Positions 48,968 through 57,182 are shown, numbered from the stretch's first letter. The stretch: 64,000 nucleotides of DNA from Varibaculum massiliense (GCF_900106855.1 NZ_FNWI01000004.1:2108001-2172000), one strand, 5' to 3'. Numbers and translations are program-made. Notes: generated by a model not told the origin, from the letters alone.

Positions 48968-49137
48968 AGCTAGATACGCACTTATTGCGACGTTTGCTAG
49001 CTTATTGCTGGCGCCCTTGCCCGCAAAGCAAGCGCAACTACCTTAAATCTGATGAAAAAGTTGCGGAAGATATCTTCCGACTAAAATTTCCGCCCGGTAT
49101 CTTTACAAATATGGCAAACAGATCCGCATCGGGATCT
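48968..49137 (+). other. Cluster of hairpins upstream of the retron-like RNA
   Basis: Four structures follow one another: AGCTAG (48968-48973) with CTAGCT (48997-49002) enclosing a CGCA/TGCG stem-loop (48977-48989); a stem GCG..CTTGC (49011-49020, two-base bulge) with GCAAGCGC (49028-49035); CGGAAG/CTTCCG (49064-49079); and AGATCC/GGATCT (49120-49137). The region has no gene. It could be a promoter/operator zone, part of a longer structured RNA, or chance. Confidence 0.4.
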
Positions 49138-49146
49138 AATATAAAT

Positions 49147-49300
49147 GCCAGGGCTGAAAGGAGGGAGTCACCGACGGCTCTAGTGATGAAGGTTCGCGAT
49201 TCGCGTGCCTCTCTCAATCAGGACGGCAGGGGATTTCCCTGCCATTGGTTCACAGATTGACATGGAATTTGCCACGTCGTGGCAAAAGAAAGCCCTAGGC
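49147..49300 (+). ncRNA. Candidate retron msr-msd RNA
   Basis: GCCAGGGCT (49147-49155) pairs with AGCCCTAGGC (49291-49300, one bulged A), the place and form of retron a1/a2 stems. Between them lie a stem GAGGGAG/CTCTCTC (49161-49167 with 49209-49215) holding small hairpins, a stem TCAATC/GATTGA (49214-49219 with 49255-49260) enclosing GGCAGGG/CCCTGCC (49225-49243), and a perfect hairpin TTTGCCAC/GTGGCAAA (49268-49286). G49156 directly after a1 would be the candidate branching guanosine. The element ends 15 nt before the RT start. Pairings are visible; the retron role is inferred from the RT and geometry. Confidence 0.55.
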
Positions 49301-49315
49301 TGACAGTAGATCGTT

Positions 49316-50545
49316 ATGGAACTTCTTCCTTTCAACCCCATCGTGAAACCATCAAGAGTGGCGCCTGCGCAGATTAACTCGCTTAGGTATCTTTTGCGTT
49401 TGCACAATCTAGAGAATCCAGAAGAATCGATTCTGTATCCGTCTGCCCATGTAGCGATCAGCAGCCACAATACGGCAGAAATTTGGCTCGATCACGAGAA
49501 AACTACCTCGCTGCGTAAAGTACCCTTGTACTACAAGTATCGCAGTGTCCCTAAGCATTCTGGTGGCAGGCGGATATTGTCGGAACCAAGCTCCAGTTTG
49601 AAAAGTTTACAAAGATGGATACTGCGGCATTGCTTCACCGACGATATGGTTTCCCCTGCCGCCTATGCCTATCGCCCGGGACGTTCAATTCAAGATTGCG
49701 CAGCCGTACATATTGGTGCTAAATGGCTCCTTAAGCTCGACCTCAAAGATTTCTTTGGGGGAATTTCCGAGGCTCGGGTATATGAACTCTTTAGAGCTAT
49801 TGGGTATAAAGAGCTTGTCGCTTTTGAGTTAGCGCGTCTGACGACTTTCCTGCCGGATAAGAATATAAGACGCAATATTCAGGCGCTATATAACGAAAAG
49901 TTCGAAATAACCCCGGCGGCGCGCAACTACACGAAGCTCGAAATATCAATAGATAGCAGCAGTGGCCCCTACCCGAGGTATAGAGGTAGCGCGGGGAAGA
50001 TCATTCGCGGCGTGCTTCCGCAAGGAGCCCCCACATCCGGGATTATCGCCAATATTTGCGCTGGTGAACTCGATAAAGAGCTTGCGTCTTTAGCGCTGTA
50101 TAACGGTTTAAGATATTCGCGGTACTGTGATGACTTGTTTTTCTCCCCGCGCCCTGACCATGAACATTTTGACCGCAGCTTCGCAGGTTTAATCATCCGT
50201 GACGTCAATCGAGCCGTACTAAAACATGGTTTTCGGATAAACCAAGGCAAAACCAGGGTAGTGCCGCCCGGGTCTAAGAAGCTGATATTAGGTCTGCAAG
50301 TGGACGACAGCGTCCGTCTAGATACCGCATTCAAGAAAAATATTGACTACCACATACGCGGAATTGCTAAATTTGGGCTTCAGCAACACGTGGCGCACAC
50401 TAAAGGCACCCCGCCCCCAGTGTTGAGTTTCCTAAATCATCTGCAAGGATTAATCGCTTTTGCGAAAGGAATTGAGTATTGGTACGGGGAAACACGCGAA
50501 ACAAACTTGAAAAGGGCATTATCGGTTGGCGAAGTAACGAGATAA
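49316..50545 (+). CDS. Retron-type reverse transcriptase
   Basis: The 409-residue reverse transcriptase has fingers motif VPKHSGGRRIL (78-88), LKSLQRWIL (95-103), the retron-like GRSIQDCAAVH (122-132), motif A LKLDLKDFFGGI (139-150, Asp142), motif B LPQGAPTSGIIANI (234-247), motif C YSRYCDDLFFS (267-277, Asp272-Asp273) and a thumb from about 335. Between motifs A and B it carries about 50 extra residues (180-230). Usual retron NAxxH, YADD and VTG appear as CAAVH, YCDD and ILG. No group II intron maturase or endonuclease domain is present. No clear ribosome binding site is seen before ATG 49316. With the structured RNA upstream it forms a probable retron lacking an obvious effector. Confidence 0.88.
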   Translation: MELLPFNPIVKPSRVAPAQINSLRYLLRLHNLENPEESILYPSAHVAISSHNTAEIWLDHEKTTSLRKVPLYYKYRSVPKHSGGRRILSEPSSSLKSLQRWILRHCFTDDMVSPAAYAYRPGRSIQDCAAVHIGAKWLLKLDLKDFFGGISEARVYELFRAIGYKELVAFELARLTTFLPDKNIRRNIQALYNEKFEITPAARNYTKLEISIDSSSGPYPRYRGSAGKIIRGVLPQGAPTSGIIANICAGELDKELASLALYNGLRYSRYCDDLFFSPRPDHEHFDRSFAGLIIRDVNRAVLKHGFRINQGKTRVVPPGSKKLILGLQVDDSVRLDTAFKKNIDYHIRGIAKFGLQQHVAHTKGTPPPVLSFLNHLQGLIAFAKGIEYWYGETRETNLKRALSVGEVTR

Positions 50546-50739
50546 TCCCCGCATTGTTTTCCAAAGATCACTGAGATAACTACTCGTAATCCCGATTTAA
50601 AATAGGAGCTGATTGCCGGAATTCCTAAGATTTGTCAGAGAAAATAGGAAACACACAAACTCTAGGAAAAAACCAAGGACACTTTATCTCGGCGTACCTG
50701 GTTACAAACGAATTAAGGGTTAATTTAATGACGTGTGTT

Positions 50740-50766
50740 GTGTTACACTAATCGGTCACGTAACAC
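50740..50766 (+). promoter_or_regulatory. Inverted repeat before the iron-uptake operon
   Basis: GTGTTAC (50740-50746) and GTAACAC (50760-50766) form a perfect 7-bp inverted repeat with a 13-bp spacer, 39 bp before the start of the binding protein gene. It is in the right place for an operator. It does not match the DtxR/IdeR or Fur consensus as I know them. Confidence 0.45.
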
Positions 50767-50804
50767 TACGTTCCCGGAATCAAAACCAAAGAAAGGAAAT
50801 TGGG

Positions 50805-51941
50805 ATGAAGAGGAGACTCTCGCTGACGACCATTATCGCTTTTGTGGCATGCCTGTGCGTTTGCATACCGATGTTGACAGCTTGCGGGTCGAATAGCACG
50901 AAGGATGCTGGGTCGACTTCGAAAGCCGCCGACAACTCAAGCACCAAAACGGTGGTTGATGCCTATAATCGCAAAGTCGATGTGCCGGTCAATGCCAAAA
51001 CCGCCGCAACCGTGGGCAGTGGCGCGCGCTTCGTAGTGTATGCCGGAGCGCAGGACAAGCTGATCGCGGTTACCGAGATGGAAACCAAACCGGAGATGAA
51101 CCGCCCATACGCCATGGCGTATAAGGATTTGTTCGCAAGCCTGCCCGCCACCAGCAACGGCAACCATCTATTGGAGACTAACGTCAACGCCGAGCAGCTC
51201 ATGGATCTGAAACCTGATGTCATCATCTCCAGTCGCAGCGCCGAGGAATGCGATTCGCTTCAGCAAAAGACCGGTATCCCCGTTATCGGCATCAGCTATC
51301 AAAACCAGCTGTTCACCGACAACGTGTATAAGTCCATCTCCTGTGTCGCCCAGGCGTTGGGAACCGAGAAGCACGCCGATCAGGTAATCGCGAAACTGAA
51401 GGAATGGAACCAGGATTTGAAGTCTCGCACCTCCAAGATCGCCGATGCCGATAAGCCCAGCGTGTACGTGGGTGCCGTCAACTACAAGGGCGCGAAGAGC
51501 TTCACCGGTACGTATGCAAACTATGCTCCGCTGGTGGAACTGGGTGCGAATAACGTTGCCGATCAAACTGGTCAAAAGGCAGCGGTCGACGTCGACCTTG
51601 AGCAGATCGGTAAGTGGGATCCTGACTATATGTTCCTCAACGCTGGCAATATGGATCTCATGAAAGCCGACTACGCCGCCAATCCGGTATTCTTCGACGG
51701 TCTGAAAGCATTCAAAGAGAACCACCTGTACACGCAGCCGTTCTTCAACTTCAACGGCACCAACATCGACACGGGTATCTGCGACACCTATTTCATCGGC
51801 GCAACTATCTTCCCCGACAAGTTTTCTGATGTTGACCTGCCGGCCAAGTATTCCGAAATCTACTCCACCCTGGTCGGCGTGGATTTCTACAAGACAATGA
51901 AAGAAAAGGGCATGGACTTCAAGGCGCTGTCCTTTAAGTAA
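50805..51941 (+). CDS. Iron/siderophore ABC transporter binding lipoprotein
   Basis: The 378-residue protein has a lipoprotein signal peptide with lipobox LTAC (cysteine near residue 28) and a periplasmic-binding type 2 (FepB/BtuF-like) domain starting KTVVDAYNRKVDVP. It should capture an iron-siderophore, heme or cobalamin-type ligand at the cell surface for the FecCD-like permease downstream. I choose ATG 50805 with AAAGGA upstream; a longer frame from 50733 would run across the inverted repeat. The gene is richer in GC than its neighbours. Confidence 0.88.
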   Translation: MKRRLSLTTIIAFVACLCVCIPMLTACGSNSTKDAGSTSKAADNSSTKTVVDAYNRKVDVPVNAKTAATVGSGARFVVYAGAQDKLIAVTEMETKPEMNRPYAMAYKDLFASLPATSNGNHLLETNVNAEQLMDLKPDVIISSRSAEECDSLQQKTGIPVIGISYQNQLFTDNVYKSISCVAQALGTEKHADQVIAKLKEWNQDLKSRTSKIADADKPSVYVGAVNYKGAKSFTGTYANYAPLVELGANNVADQTGQKAAVDVDLEQIGKWDPDYMFLNAGNMDLMKADYAANPVFFDGLKAFKENHLYTQPFFNFNGTNIDTGICDTYFIGATIFPDKFSDVDLPAKYSEIYSTLVGVDFYKTMKEKGMDFKALSFK

Positions 51942-51950
51942 GGCTCCATC

Positions 51951-53045
51951 GTGCAGGAAGAGAAGCTGACGGGTGCCAGCCTTCCTCTCCAGGAGGAATC
52001 GTTCCGCAGCCGCTACCGGGGCTACATCCGGCATAAGCGCATCGTGATTGCGGTGCTTGCCATTTTGGTCGCGGTCATTGCCGTGGCCTCAATGGGGATG
52101 GGCTCGCTGCAGCTTTCCGCACACGATGTTGTTTTCGCCCTGTTCGGGCAGGGGGATGCGCGCGCTGTCGCTGCAGTGCAGAACATCCGCCTGCCCCGGG
52201 TGCTTACCGCAGTGGTTGCGGGCATAGCACTGTCGCTAGCGGGTTGCGCGTACCAAAGCGTACTGCGCAACCCGCTAGCCTCGGCCAGCACATTGGGGAT
52301 CTCGCAAGGCGCGGCCTTCGGAGCCTCCATCGCCATCATCGTGCTCGCAGGAAGCGGTGCATCGGCGGCATACGAGGGCGTGTCCTCAGCCAACCCTGTA
52401 ACGACCGCGCTGCTGGCCTTTGCAGGCGCCATGCTCTCCACGGTACTTATCCTGCTGCTTTCGCGCTTTCGCGAGATGACGCCGGAGAGCATCGTGCTTC
52501 TGGGCGTGGCGCTGTCCGCTGTATTTACGGCAGGAACCACAATCGTGCAGTATTTCGCGGAAGACTCCCAGGTGGCGGCGGTGGTGTTCTGGACATTCGG
52601 CGATTTGACCCGCGTAAGTAAGGATCAGCTTGCGCTAATGGCGTCGGTCACTTTAGTTGGCGCGGTAGTGTTCCGCGCCTGTCGCTGGGACTTCAACGCC
52701 ATGGAATCAGGCGAAGGTCTGGCTCATAGCCTGGGCGTGTCAGTTTCCCGCGTGCGCCTGGCGAACATGTTTGTCGCCAGTGCCGTCGCCTCCACGGTCA
52801 TCGCGTTCTGTGGCATTGTGAACTTTGTCGGACTGGTTGCACCGCATATCATGCGGCGCCTTCTGGGCTCGGATTACCGTTATCTGCTGCCCGCCTCGGC
52901 CATAGCTGGTGCGGGGTTGCTGCTGGTTTCCGACATACTTTGTCACGTGCTTGTCGCGCCGTTAATACTGCCGATTTCGGCTATCACCTCGTTCGTCGGA
53001 GCGCCTATATTTGTCTACCTGCTGTTCAAGGGGGTGAACCGCTGA
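51951..53045 (+). CDS. Iron-siderophore ABC transporter permease (FecCD family)
   Basis: The 364-residue protein has about nine to ten membrane helices and FecCD signatures: NIRLPRVLTAVVAGIALSLAG near 77-97, LRNPLASASTLGISQGAAFGA near 105-125 and FCGIVNFVGLVAPHIMRRLLG near 285-305. The start is GTG at 51951 with a weak site, 9 bp after the binding protein. Its stop overlaps the ATPase start (TGATG). Confidence 0.9.
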   Translation: MQEEKLTGASLPLQEESFRSRYRGYIRHKRIVIAVLAILVAVIAVASMGMGSLQLSAHDVVFALFGQGDARAVAAVQNIRLPRVLTAVVAGIALSLAGCAYQSVLRNPLASASTLGISQGAAFGASIAIIVLAGSGASAAYEGVSSANPVTTALLAFAGAMLSTVLILLLSRFREMTPESIVLLGVALSAVFTAGTTIVQYFAEDSQVAAVVFWTFGDLTRVSKDQLALMASVTLVGAVVFRACRWDFNAMESGEGLAHSLGVSVSRVRLANMFVASAVASTVIAFCGIVNFVGLVAPHIMRRLLGSDYRYLLPASAIAGAGLLLVSDILCHVLVAPLILPISAITSFVGAPIFVYLLFKGVNR

Positions 53046-53797
53046 TGCTTGAAGCTCGTGAGGTGCATTTTTCGTATCGTGCGGGTGTCCCCATCCTCGC
53101 CGGTGTAGATGTAGAGGTGACTTCGGGGTCGTTTTTGGCAATTCTGGGGGTGAACGGTTGTGGGAAGTCCACGCTGTTGTCATGTTTGACCGGGGCTGCC
53201 CGCCCCTCATCCGGTCAGGTGTTCCTCGACGGTGTGCCGTTGGGGCAGGTGCATCGGCTAGAGCGGGCACGGAAGGTTGCTTACGTTGCCCAGCACAGCC
53301 ATGCGAACAGACTCACCGTGTACGATTCGGTGTTGCTGGGGCGGCGACCGTATATGCAGGGCGCGCCTTCGCAAGAAGACCATCACATCGTCCTTGACAT
53401 GCTTGAGCGGCTTGGTCTTGCTCGCTACGAACTCCGCTACACCGACGAGCTGTCGGGCGGCGAATACCAGAAGATGGTGCTGGCTCGCGCGTTCGTTCAG
53501 CAGGCAGAGACGTTGCTGCTTGACGAGCCCACTAACAACCTCGATCTCGCAAACCAACAGGAGGTGATGCGGGAAGTGCGTGCCGAGGTTGAGCGGCGGG
53601 GCATCGCTGCGGCCGCAGTCATGCATGATATTAATCTTTCTCTGCGCTATTGCGATAGCTTCCTGTTCTTGAAAGCAGGGACTGTCGATGCGGTTGGCGG
53701 CATGGAAGTGGTAACTGCGGAGCAGGTCAAACGGGTTTATGGAATGGATTGTGAAATTATCGAGCATCGCGGACGGCGCTTGGTCGTTCCGTCGTAA
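53045..53797 (+). CDS. Iron-siderophore ABC transporter ATPase (FepC-like)
   Basis: The 250-residue ABC ATPase has Walker A GVNGCGKSTLL near 36-46, Q-loop VAQHSHANRLTV, signature LSGGEYQKMVLARA near 138-151, Walker B TLLLDEPTNNLDLA near 158-171 and the H-loop histidine in VMHDINLSLRY. The start at 53045 overlaps the permease stop; a longer in-frame start at 52940 lies inside the permease and is rejected. It powers the importer. Confidence 0.93.
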   Translation: MLEAREVHFSYRAGVPILAGVDVEVTSGSFLAILGVNGCGKSTLLSCLTGAARPSSGQVFLDGVPLGQVHRLERARKVAYVAQHSHANRLTVYDSVLLGRRPYMQGAPSQEDHHIVLDMLERLGLARYELRYTDELSGGEYQKMVLARAFVQQAETLLLDEPTNNLDLANQQEVMREVRAEVERRGIAAAAVMHDINLSLRYCDSFLFLKAGTVDAVGGMEVVTAEQVKRVYGMDCEIIEHRGRRLVVPS

Positions 53798-53806
53798 GGA
53801 GGAAAC

Positions 53807-54391
53807 GTGAACAAGGTAGCTCAGTATTTCGACGAACGCGCAGACGAATGGGAGGCATCGGGCAGTTGCGAGCGTAACCGCGTGCAGGGAGCTGTGCTTT
53901 CGCTTGCCTGCGTGCAGGAAGGCGACCGGGTGCTTGACCTAGGGTGTGGCACGGGCGTAATGATTCCGCTGTACCTCGAGGCTAAAGTGGCGTCCGCTAC
54001 GGGTGTCGACCTGTCAACGCGCATGGTTGCATACGCCCGCGAGAAGTTCCAAGGAGTTGATGCCGTGGACTTCATTGCCGCCGATGCCCTAGATCTGGAC
54101 GAGAAGCACCCCTACGATGCCGTGGTGATCTACAATGCATATCCTCATTTCATGGACAAGCCCGCCCTGGTTGAAAAGGTGTATCGCTTACTGAAGCCGG
54201 GCAAGCGCTTCGTAGTTGCGCACGGAAAGGGCAAGGACGACATCAACCGACATCATCAAGCGGTTGCTGCCGGAGTAAGCTCCGGTTTACGAGCGGCTTC
54301 CGAGGAAAGTGAGCTCTGGAGAACGCGCTTCGATATCGAAGCGCTGGTGGACACGCCCGAATTCTACGCCTTCTCCGGGGTGCGCCTCTGA
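53807..54391 (+). CDS. Class I SAM-dependent methyltransferase
   Basis: The 194-residue protein has the SAM-binding motif VLDLGCGTGVMIPLYL near residues 42-57, the acidic loop GVDLSTRM, and LLKPGKRFVVAHGKGK near 128-143. AAGGAGG precedes the GTG start at 53807, 9 bp after the ATPase. Similar methyltransferases accompany siderophore ABC operons in other bacteria, where they may modify or release the ligand, but the substrate is unknown. It is the last gene of the GC-rich cassette. Confidence 0.82.
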   Translation: MNKVAQYFDERADEWEASGSCERNRVQGAVLSLACVQEGDRVLDLGCGTGVMIPLYLEAKVASATGVDLSTRMVAYAREKFQGVDAVDFIAADALDLDEKHPYDAVVIYNAYPHFMDKPALVEKVYRLLKPGKRFVVAHGKGKDDINRHHQAVAAGVSSGLRAASEESELWRTRFDIEALVDTPEFYAFSGVRL

Positions 54392-54472
54392 GTGTTTTAC
54401 TAGGGCGTCCGTATTCACGTTCGATCAATACCTTCCCGCGCCAGCCCTCACGGGTTCGATTCCTGGGCTCAA

Positions 54473-54515
54473 AATATATGCAGGCCCCAGGATAAACCTG
54501 TGACCTGCATATATT
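54473..54515 (+). other. Long hairpin (12-bp stem) next to the left direct repeat
   Basis: AATATATGCAGG (54473-54484) pairs perfectly with CCTGCATATATT (54504-54515). Inside, CAGG/CCTG (54488-54491 with 54497-54500) forms a second stem. It lies 80 bp after the methyltransferase gene and abuts the 26-bp direct repeat at 54516. It could serve as a terminator of the iron operon without a T-run, or as the terminus or recombination site of a mobile element. Confidence 0.6.
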
Positions 54516-54541
54516 GGTTACTTAGACGTTCATTTTGATAC
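54516..54541 (+). repeat. 26-bp direct repeat, left copy
   Basis: This sequence starts GGTTACTTAGACG, ends TTTTGATAC, and occurs again without a mismatch at 62533-62558 in the same orientation. The two copies bracket about 8 kb of phage and recombinase remnants with cargo genes. They may be attachment-site duplications or ends of an insertion sequence whose transposase is lost. Confidence 0.8.
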
Positions 54542-54662
54542 AGCGCTGTTTTTGGGTGCAAGCTACGAATCTTGGATACAGAATCTGACTTGGTGGGGCG
54601 TAGCATCATGGACTCCACGCACAGGCAGTGTCAAGACGATAGCATCTAATCAAAGATGGGGG

Positions 54663-55323
54663 CTATGTCGTATTGTTACTCCGATATTTAGGATGACCCG
54701 AAAAGATTATCGGAATCAAAATTCTGGCGAAATACAATGCAGCAAAGCCTAATTGCACAAAGTCAAGTTCGCATCTATCGTGTATCCCTTTATGAAAAAA
54801 ACGATTCCGAATTTCATAGAAACCCCAGAGTAGAGCGAGACACACTATCATAATAAAAGAGTTGCTGGTCAAGAACCCCCTCGTTGGTGTTCGTCTGCAT
54901 CGTGGTAGCGAATGCGATCCACCAAGTAGATGCTTGAACAGATGGTGTGGGAACAGGATTAGCATCTGGATCCGGCACCAAAAAGAGGCTAACAGCTATC
55001 CCGATAATAGCTGCGAAATCTCCAATTACCTGAGCCCGTTGAGCGCTGGCGGCTATGTATTCCGTTACATCCTCTATCCAGCCTGTTGGGGCGGAGAACA
55101 ACTCTAAGAGTCTGTATAGGACAGCAAGTGGGGTTCCTTGAAGTGCTAGAAAAGCCTCCATTTGGATGGTGTCTGAGGGATGTACTATGCCCTGTCCTAA
55201 GAATGCGGCGAGAGCTAGTATTGCTACCAAAGAGGCGAACACCTGATAGAAGTCCCGTATCCAAAAGGTAGTTATCATTTTGTAAAGGAGATTCACTACA
55301 ACGTCCATTGTTTTCCCCCGCAT
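54663..55323 (-). pseudogene. Membrane protein gene broken by a one-base frameshift
   Basis: The frame from ATG 55308 (MDVVVNLLYKMITTFW; an in-frame ATG at 55323 is also open) runs to 54814. A second frame continues to 54663 with another membrane helix (SFIMIVCLALLWGFYEI) and a likely fourth (ALYFARILIPIIF). The switch falls at a run of five C on the + strand (54876-54880); removing one base joins both into about 215 residues with four membrane helices. No family is recognised. It could be a real mutation, a short-tract phase variant or a sequence error. Confidence 0.5.
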
Positions 55324-55386
55324 ACCAGTCGTGCTAAGTGCTATTACTCTAAAATTTCGCTTAATGGCTTGTACCCGATAATCAAA

Positions 55387-56298
55387 CTATCGTACTTCTA
55401 TGCTATTGAAATGGATCATAATCGTACGAGCATGGTTCACGACGGCATGGTTCACAAGAACATTCCACGCTTGATTGCTGTATTCCAGTGGTGGCTGGGT
55501 TGCTAGGTAGTCGTGGATTTCTTTGGCTTGTGCTTGGCGGGTGATGAGGTCTGCGATCCTGTTTCTAATTGTTTGGTGTTCTTTTTCTTGGCGTTGGTAG
55601 CGTTGTTCGAGTTGGTGGTAACGCTGGTCATATTCGTCAGGGTCGTGTACTGCGGTGGCGTTTTCGGTGATGAGTTGGTTTATTAACGCCACGGTTTCTT
55701 CCATCTTTTTAGCGATTTTGGTTTGCCGAGTTTCGAGTTCTGTTGTGTTGTATACCGTGTCGTCAAGTAGCTGTATCACGTGATCGAGGGTGGCGTTATC
55801 TTTGACTCGTTTGGTTAGGGCTTGGGTGAAGGCTTCTTTGATTTGTTGTTCGGTGACGTGTGGGGTTGTGCAGTGGTAGCCGGGCTTGTATTTGTTGTTG
55901 CAGCACCAGATGTAGCGGCGGTATTTGCTGGTTGAGTGCCAGACTTTGCGTCCGTACCAGCCGCCGCAGTCGGCGCATTTGATCCGGGTGGCGAACGGGT
56001 ACGTGGAGGCGGTTCCTTTTCCTGATCTGCGTGCTAGTTCTGCTTGCACGATTTCACAGGTAGCGGGTTCGATGATCGGCTCGTGATTTCCGGTCACATA
56101 ATATTGGGGTACTTCGCCTTCGTTGACTTTTATGGTTTTGGTCAGGAAGTCGGTGGTGAAGCTTTTTTGTAGTAGCGCATCGCCTTTGTATTTTTCGTTG
56201 GTCAAGATGGAGCGGATGGTGCTGGCTGACCAGATGTTTTTACCGTGCGGCGTGAGAATCTGGTCGGTGGTGAGTTCTTTGGCTATTCTCTTTAAGCT
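55387..56298 (-). pseudogene. Large serine recombinase, C-terminal remnant
   Basis: The frame encodes the recombinase domain (SLKRIAKELTTDQILTPHG, SASTIRSILTNEKYKGD) and the recombinase zinc ribbon with cysteines in IKCADCGGWYG and IWCCNNKYKPGYHC. A coiled coil and the terminal ATQPPLEYSNQAWNVLVNHAV follow. The N-terminal resolvase catalytic domain is missing. The homologous part begins near 56298; upstream of that the same DNA encodes a tape measure protein in another frame, so this is a fusion junction. It cannot be an active recombinase. Confidence 0.85.
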
Positions 56299-56632
56299 CA
56301 CCCTCAAGACCATTCAAAGTCGCCTGAGCGTTATTGAGCTGAATCTGCCAATTCTTCGTACGAGAATCATTTTCCCCAAAACCGGTAGCAGAGTTATCAA
56401 GAGCGCTCTTCAGGGTCTGGATCTTGGCTTTTTGCGCCTCAATCTCTTTGCCCAAAACCTGGTTACGAGAAGTCAACGCTGAAGCAGACTTATCGTTCTT
56501 ATCGAACTGAGAAGCCACCAACTTCATCTCGGATCCCAAAACCCGCATCTCACGATTAATATCCGTGATCGCGCGCTTAAACTCCCGCTCACCCTCAAGG
56601 CCAATCTTCAAACCCAAAGACGAATCAGCCAT
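56240..56632 (-). pseudogene. Phage tape measure protein, N-terminal remnant
   Basis: The frame starts MADSSLGLKIGLEGEREFKRAITDINREM and continues as a helical coiled-coil typical of the N-terminus of siphophage tail tape measure proteins. Phage-like sequence ends near 56290 (NGLEGELKE); the last residues come from the recombinase gene read in the wrong frame. Complete tape measure proteins are usually several hundred to more than a thousand residues. It is next after the tail chaperone in phage gene order. Confidence 0.75.
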
Positions 56633-56693
56633 GCTCAGACACCCCTCCGAGGTAAAATGGAGACGAATGGATTAATTTGCGAAAGGTACGAGC

Positions 56694-57182
56694 ATGGGAA
56701 TGAGCGCAGAGGACTTCGGGGCGGTACTTGCTGAATTAACCGCGCCCACACCACTAGCTGATGCCTTCGAAACGCGTTTTCCCCAGTCCAAGGGGAGCCG
56801 CTGGTGGTTCTCTGTTCGCACCCACGCCGCTTCAGTATTCTTCTCGAAGGAGTACTACGAACATCTGACGATAAAAAAAGTGCAGAAGGAAGGTGAGCCT
56901 AAAGAGAAGAGAGACCGGGAGCACACCGATCTTTCTGCCAAGACAGTCTGGGAGAGTAAATCGTTCAATTGGCGACCCGAGCTTCGGCTATGGATTCTAG
57001 AGGCGCTGGGACTCCTAAAAGACGACAAGGATGTACTACAACGCATTCTTGCTATAGAGGCGAATACCTCTCGCTGTACTTACCTCAAGAAATTGTTTTC
57101 GTGGGATGAAATTGAAGATGCGGCACGGAGGGAATTTGCTCGTCTCGTAGATGAATCACCATTGCCTCACCGAGATTGCTAA
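56694..57182 (+). CDS. Hypothetical 162-residue protein inserted in the tail operon
   Basis: The gene reads against the phage tail genes on both sides and overlaps the end of the tail chaperone extension by 4 bp. The protein has no signal or membrane segment. It has a charged centre (KVQKEGEPKEKRDREHTDLSAKT) and tryptophans in SRWWFSVRTH and SFNWRPELRLWILEALG. GAAAGG precedes the ATG. I do not recognise a family. Position suggests a moron-type cargo gene, which can encode host-benefit or anti-phage functions; that is inference only. Confidence 0.6.
   Translation: MGMSAEDFGAVLAELTAPTPLADAFETRFPQSKGSRWWFSVRTHAASVFFSKEYYEHLTIKKVQKEGEPKEKRDREHTDLSAKTVWESKSFNWRPELRLWILEALGLLKDDKDVLQRILAIEANTSRCTYLKKLFSWDEIEDAARREFARLVDESPLPHRDC

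Noticed and set aside
49316-50545. Group II intron or diversity-generating retroelement as the origin of the RT
   Set aside because: No maturase/endonuclease domain or intron ends are visible, and no template/variable repeat pair or target gene was noticed nearby. The motifs fit retron RTs best.
52940-53044. N-terminal extension of the siderophore ATPase
   Set aside because: It lies inside the permease gene in another frame and the ATPase fold begins at MLEAREVHFSY, whose ATG overlaps the permease stop.
54440-54472. tRNA-like T-arm (ACGGGTTCGATTCCTGG) after the methyltransferase
   Set aside because: The T-stem has a mismatch and no anticodon arm or acceptor partner was found upstream. At most it is a tRNA 3' fragment from a past integration.
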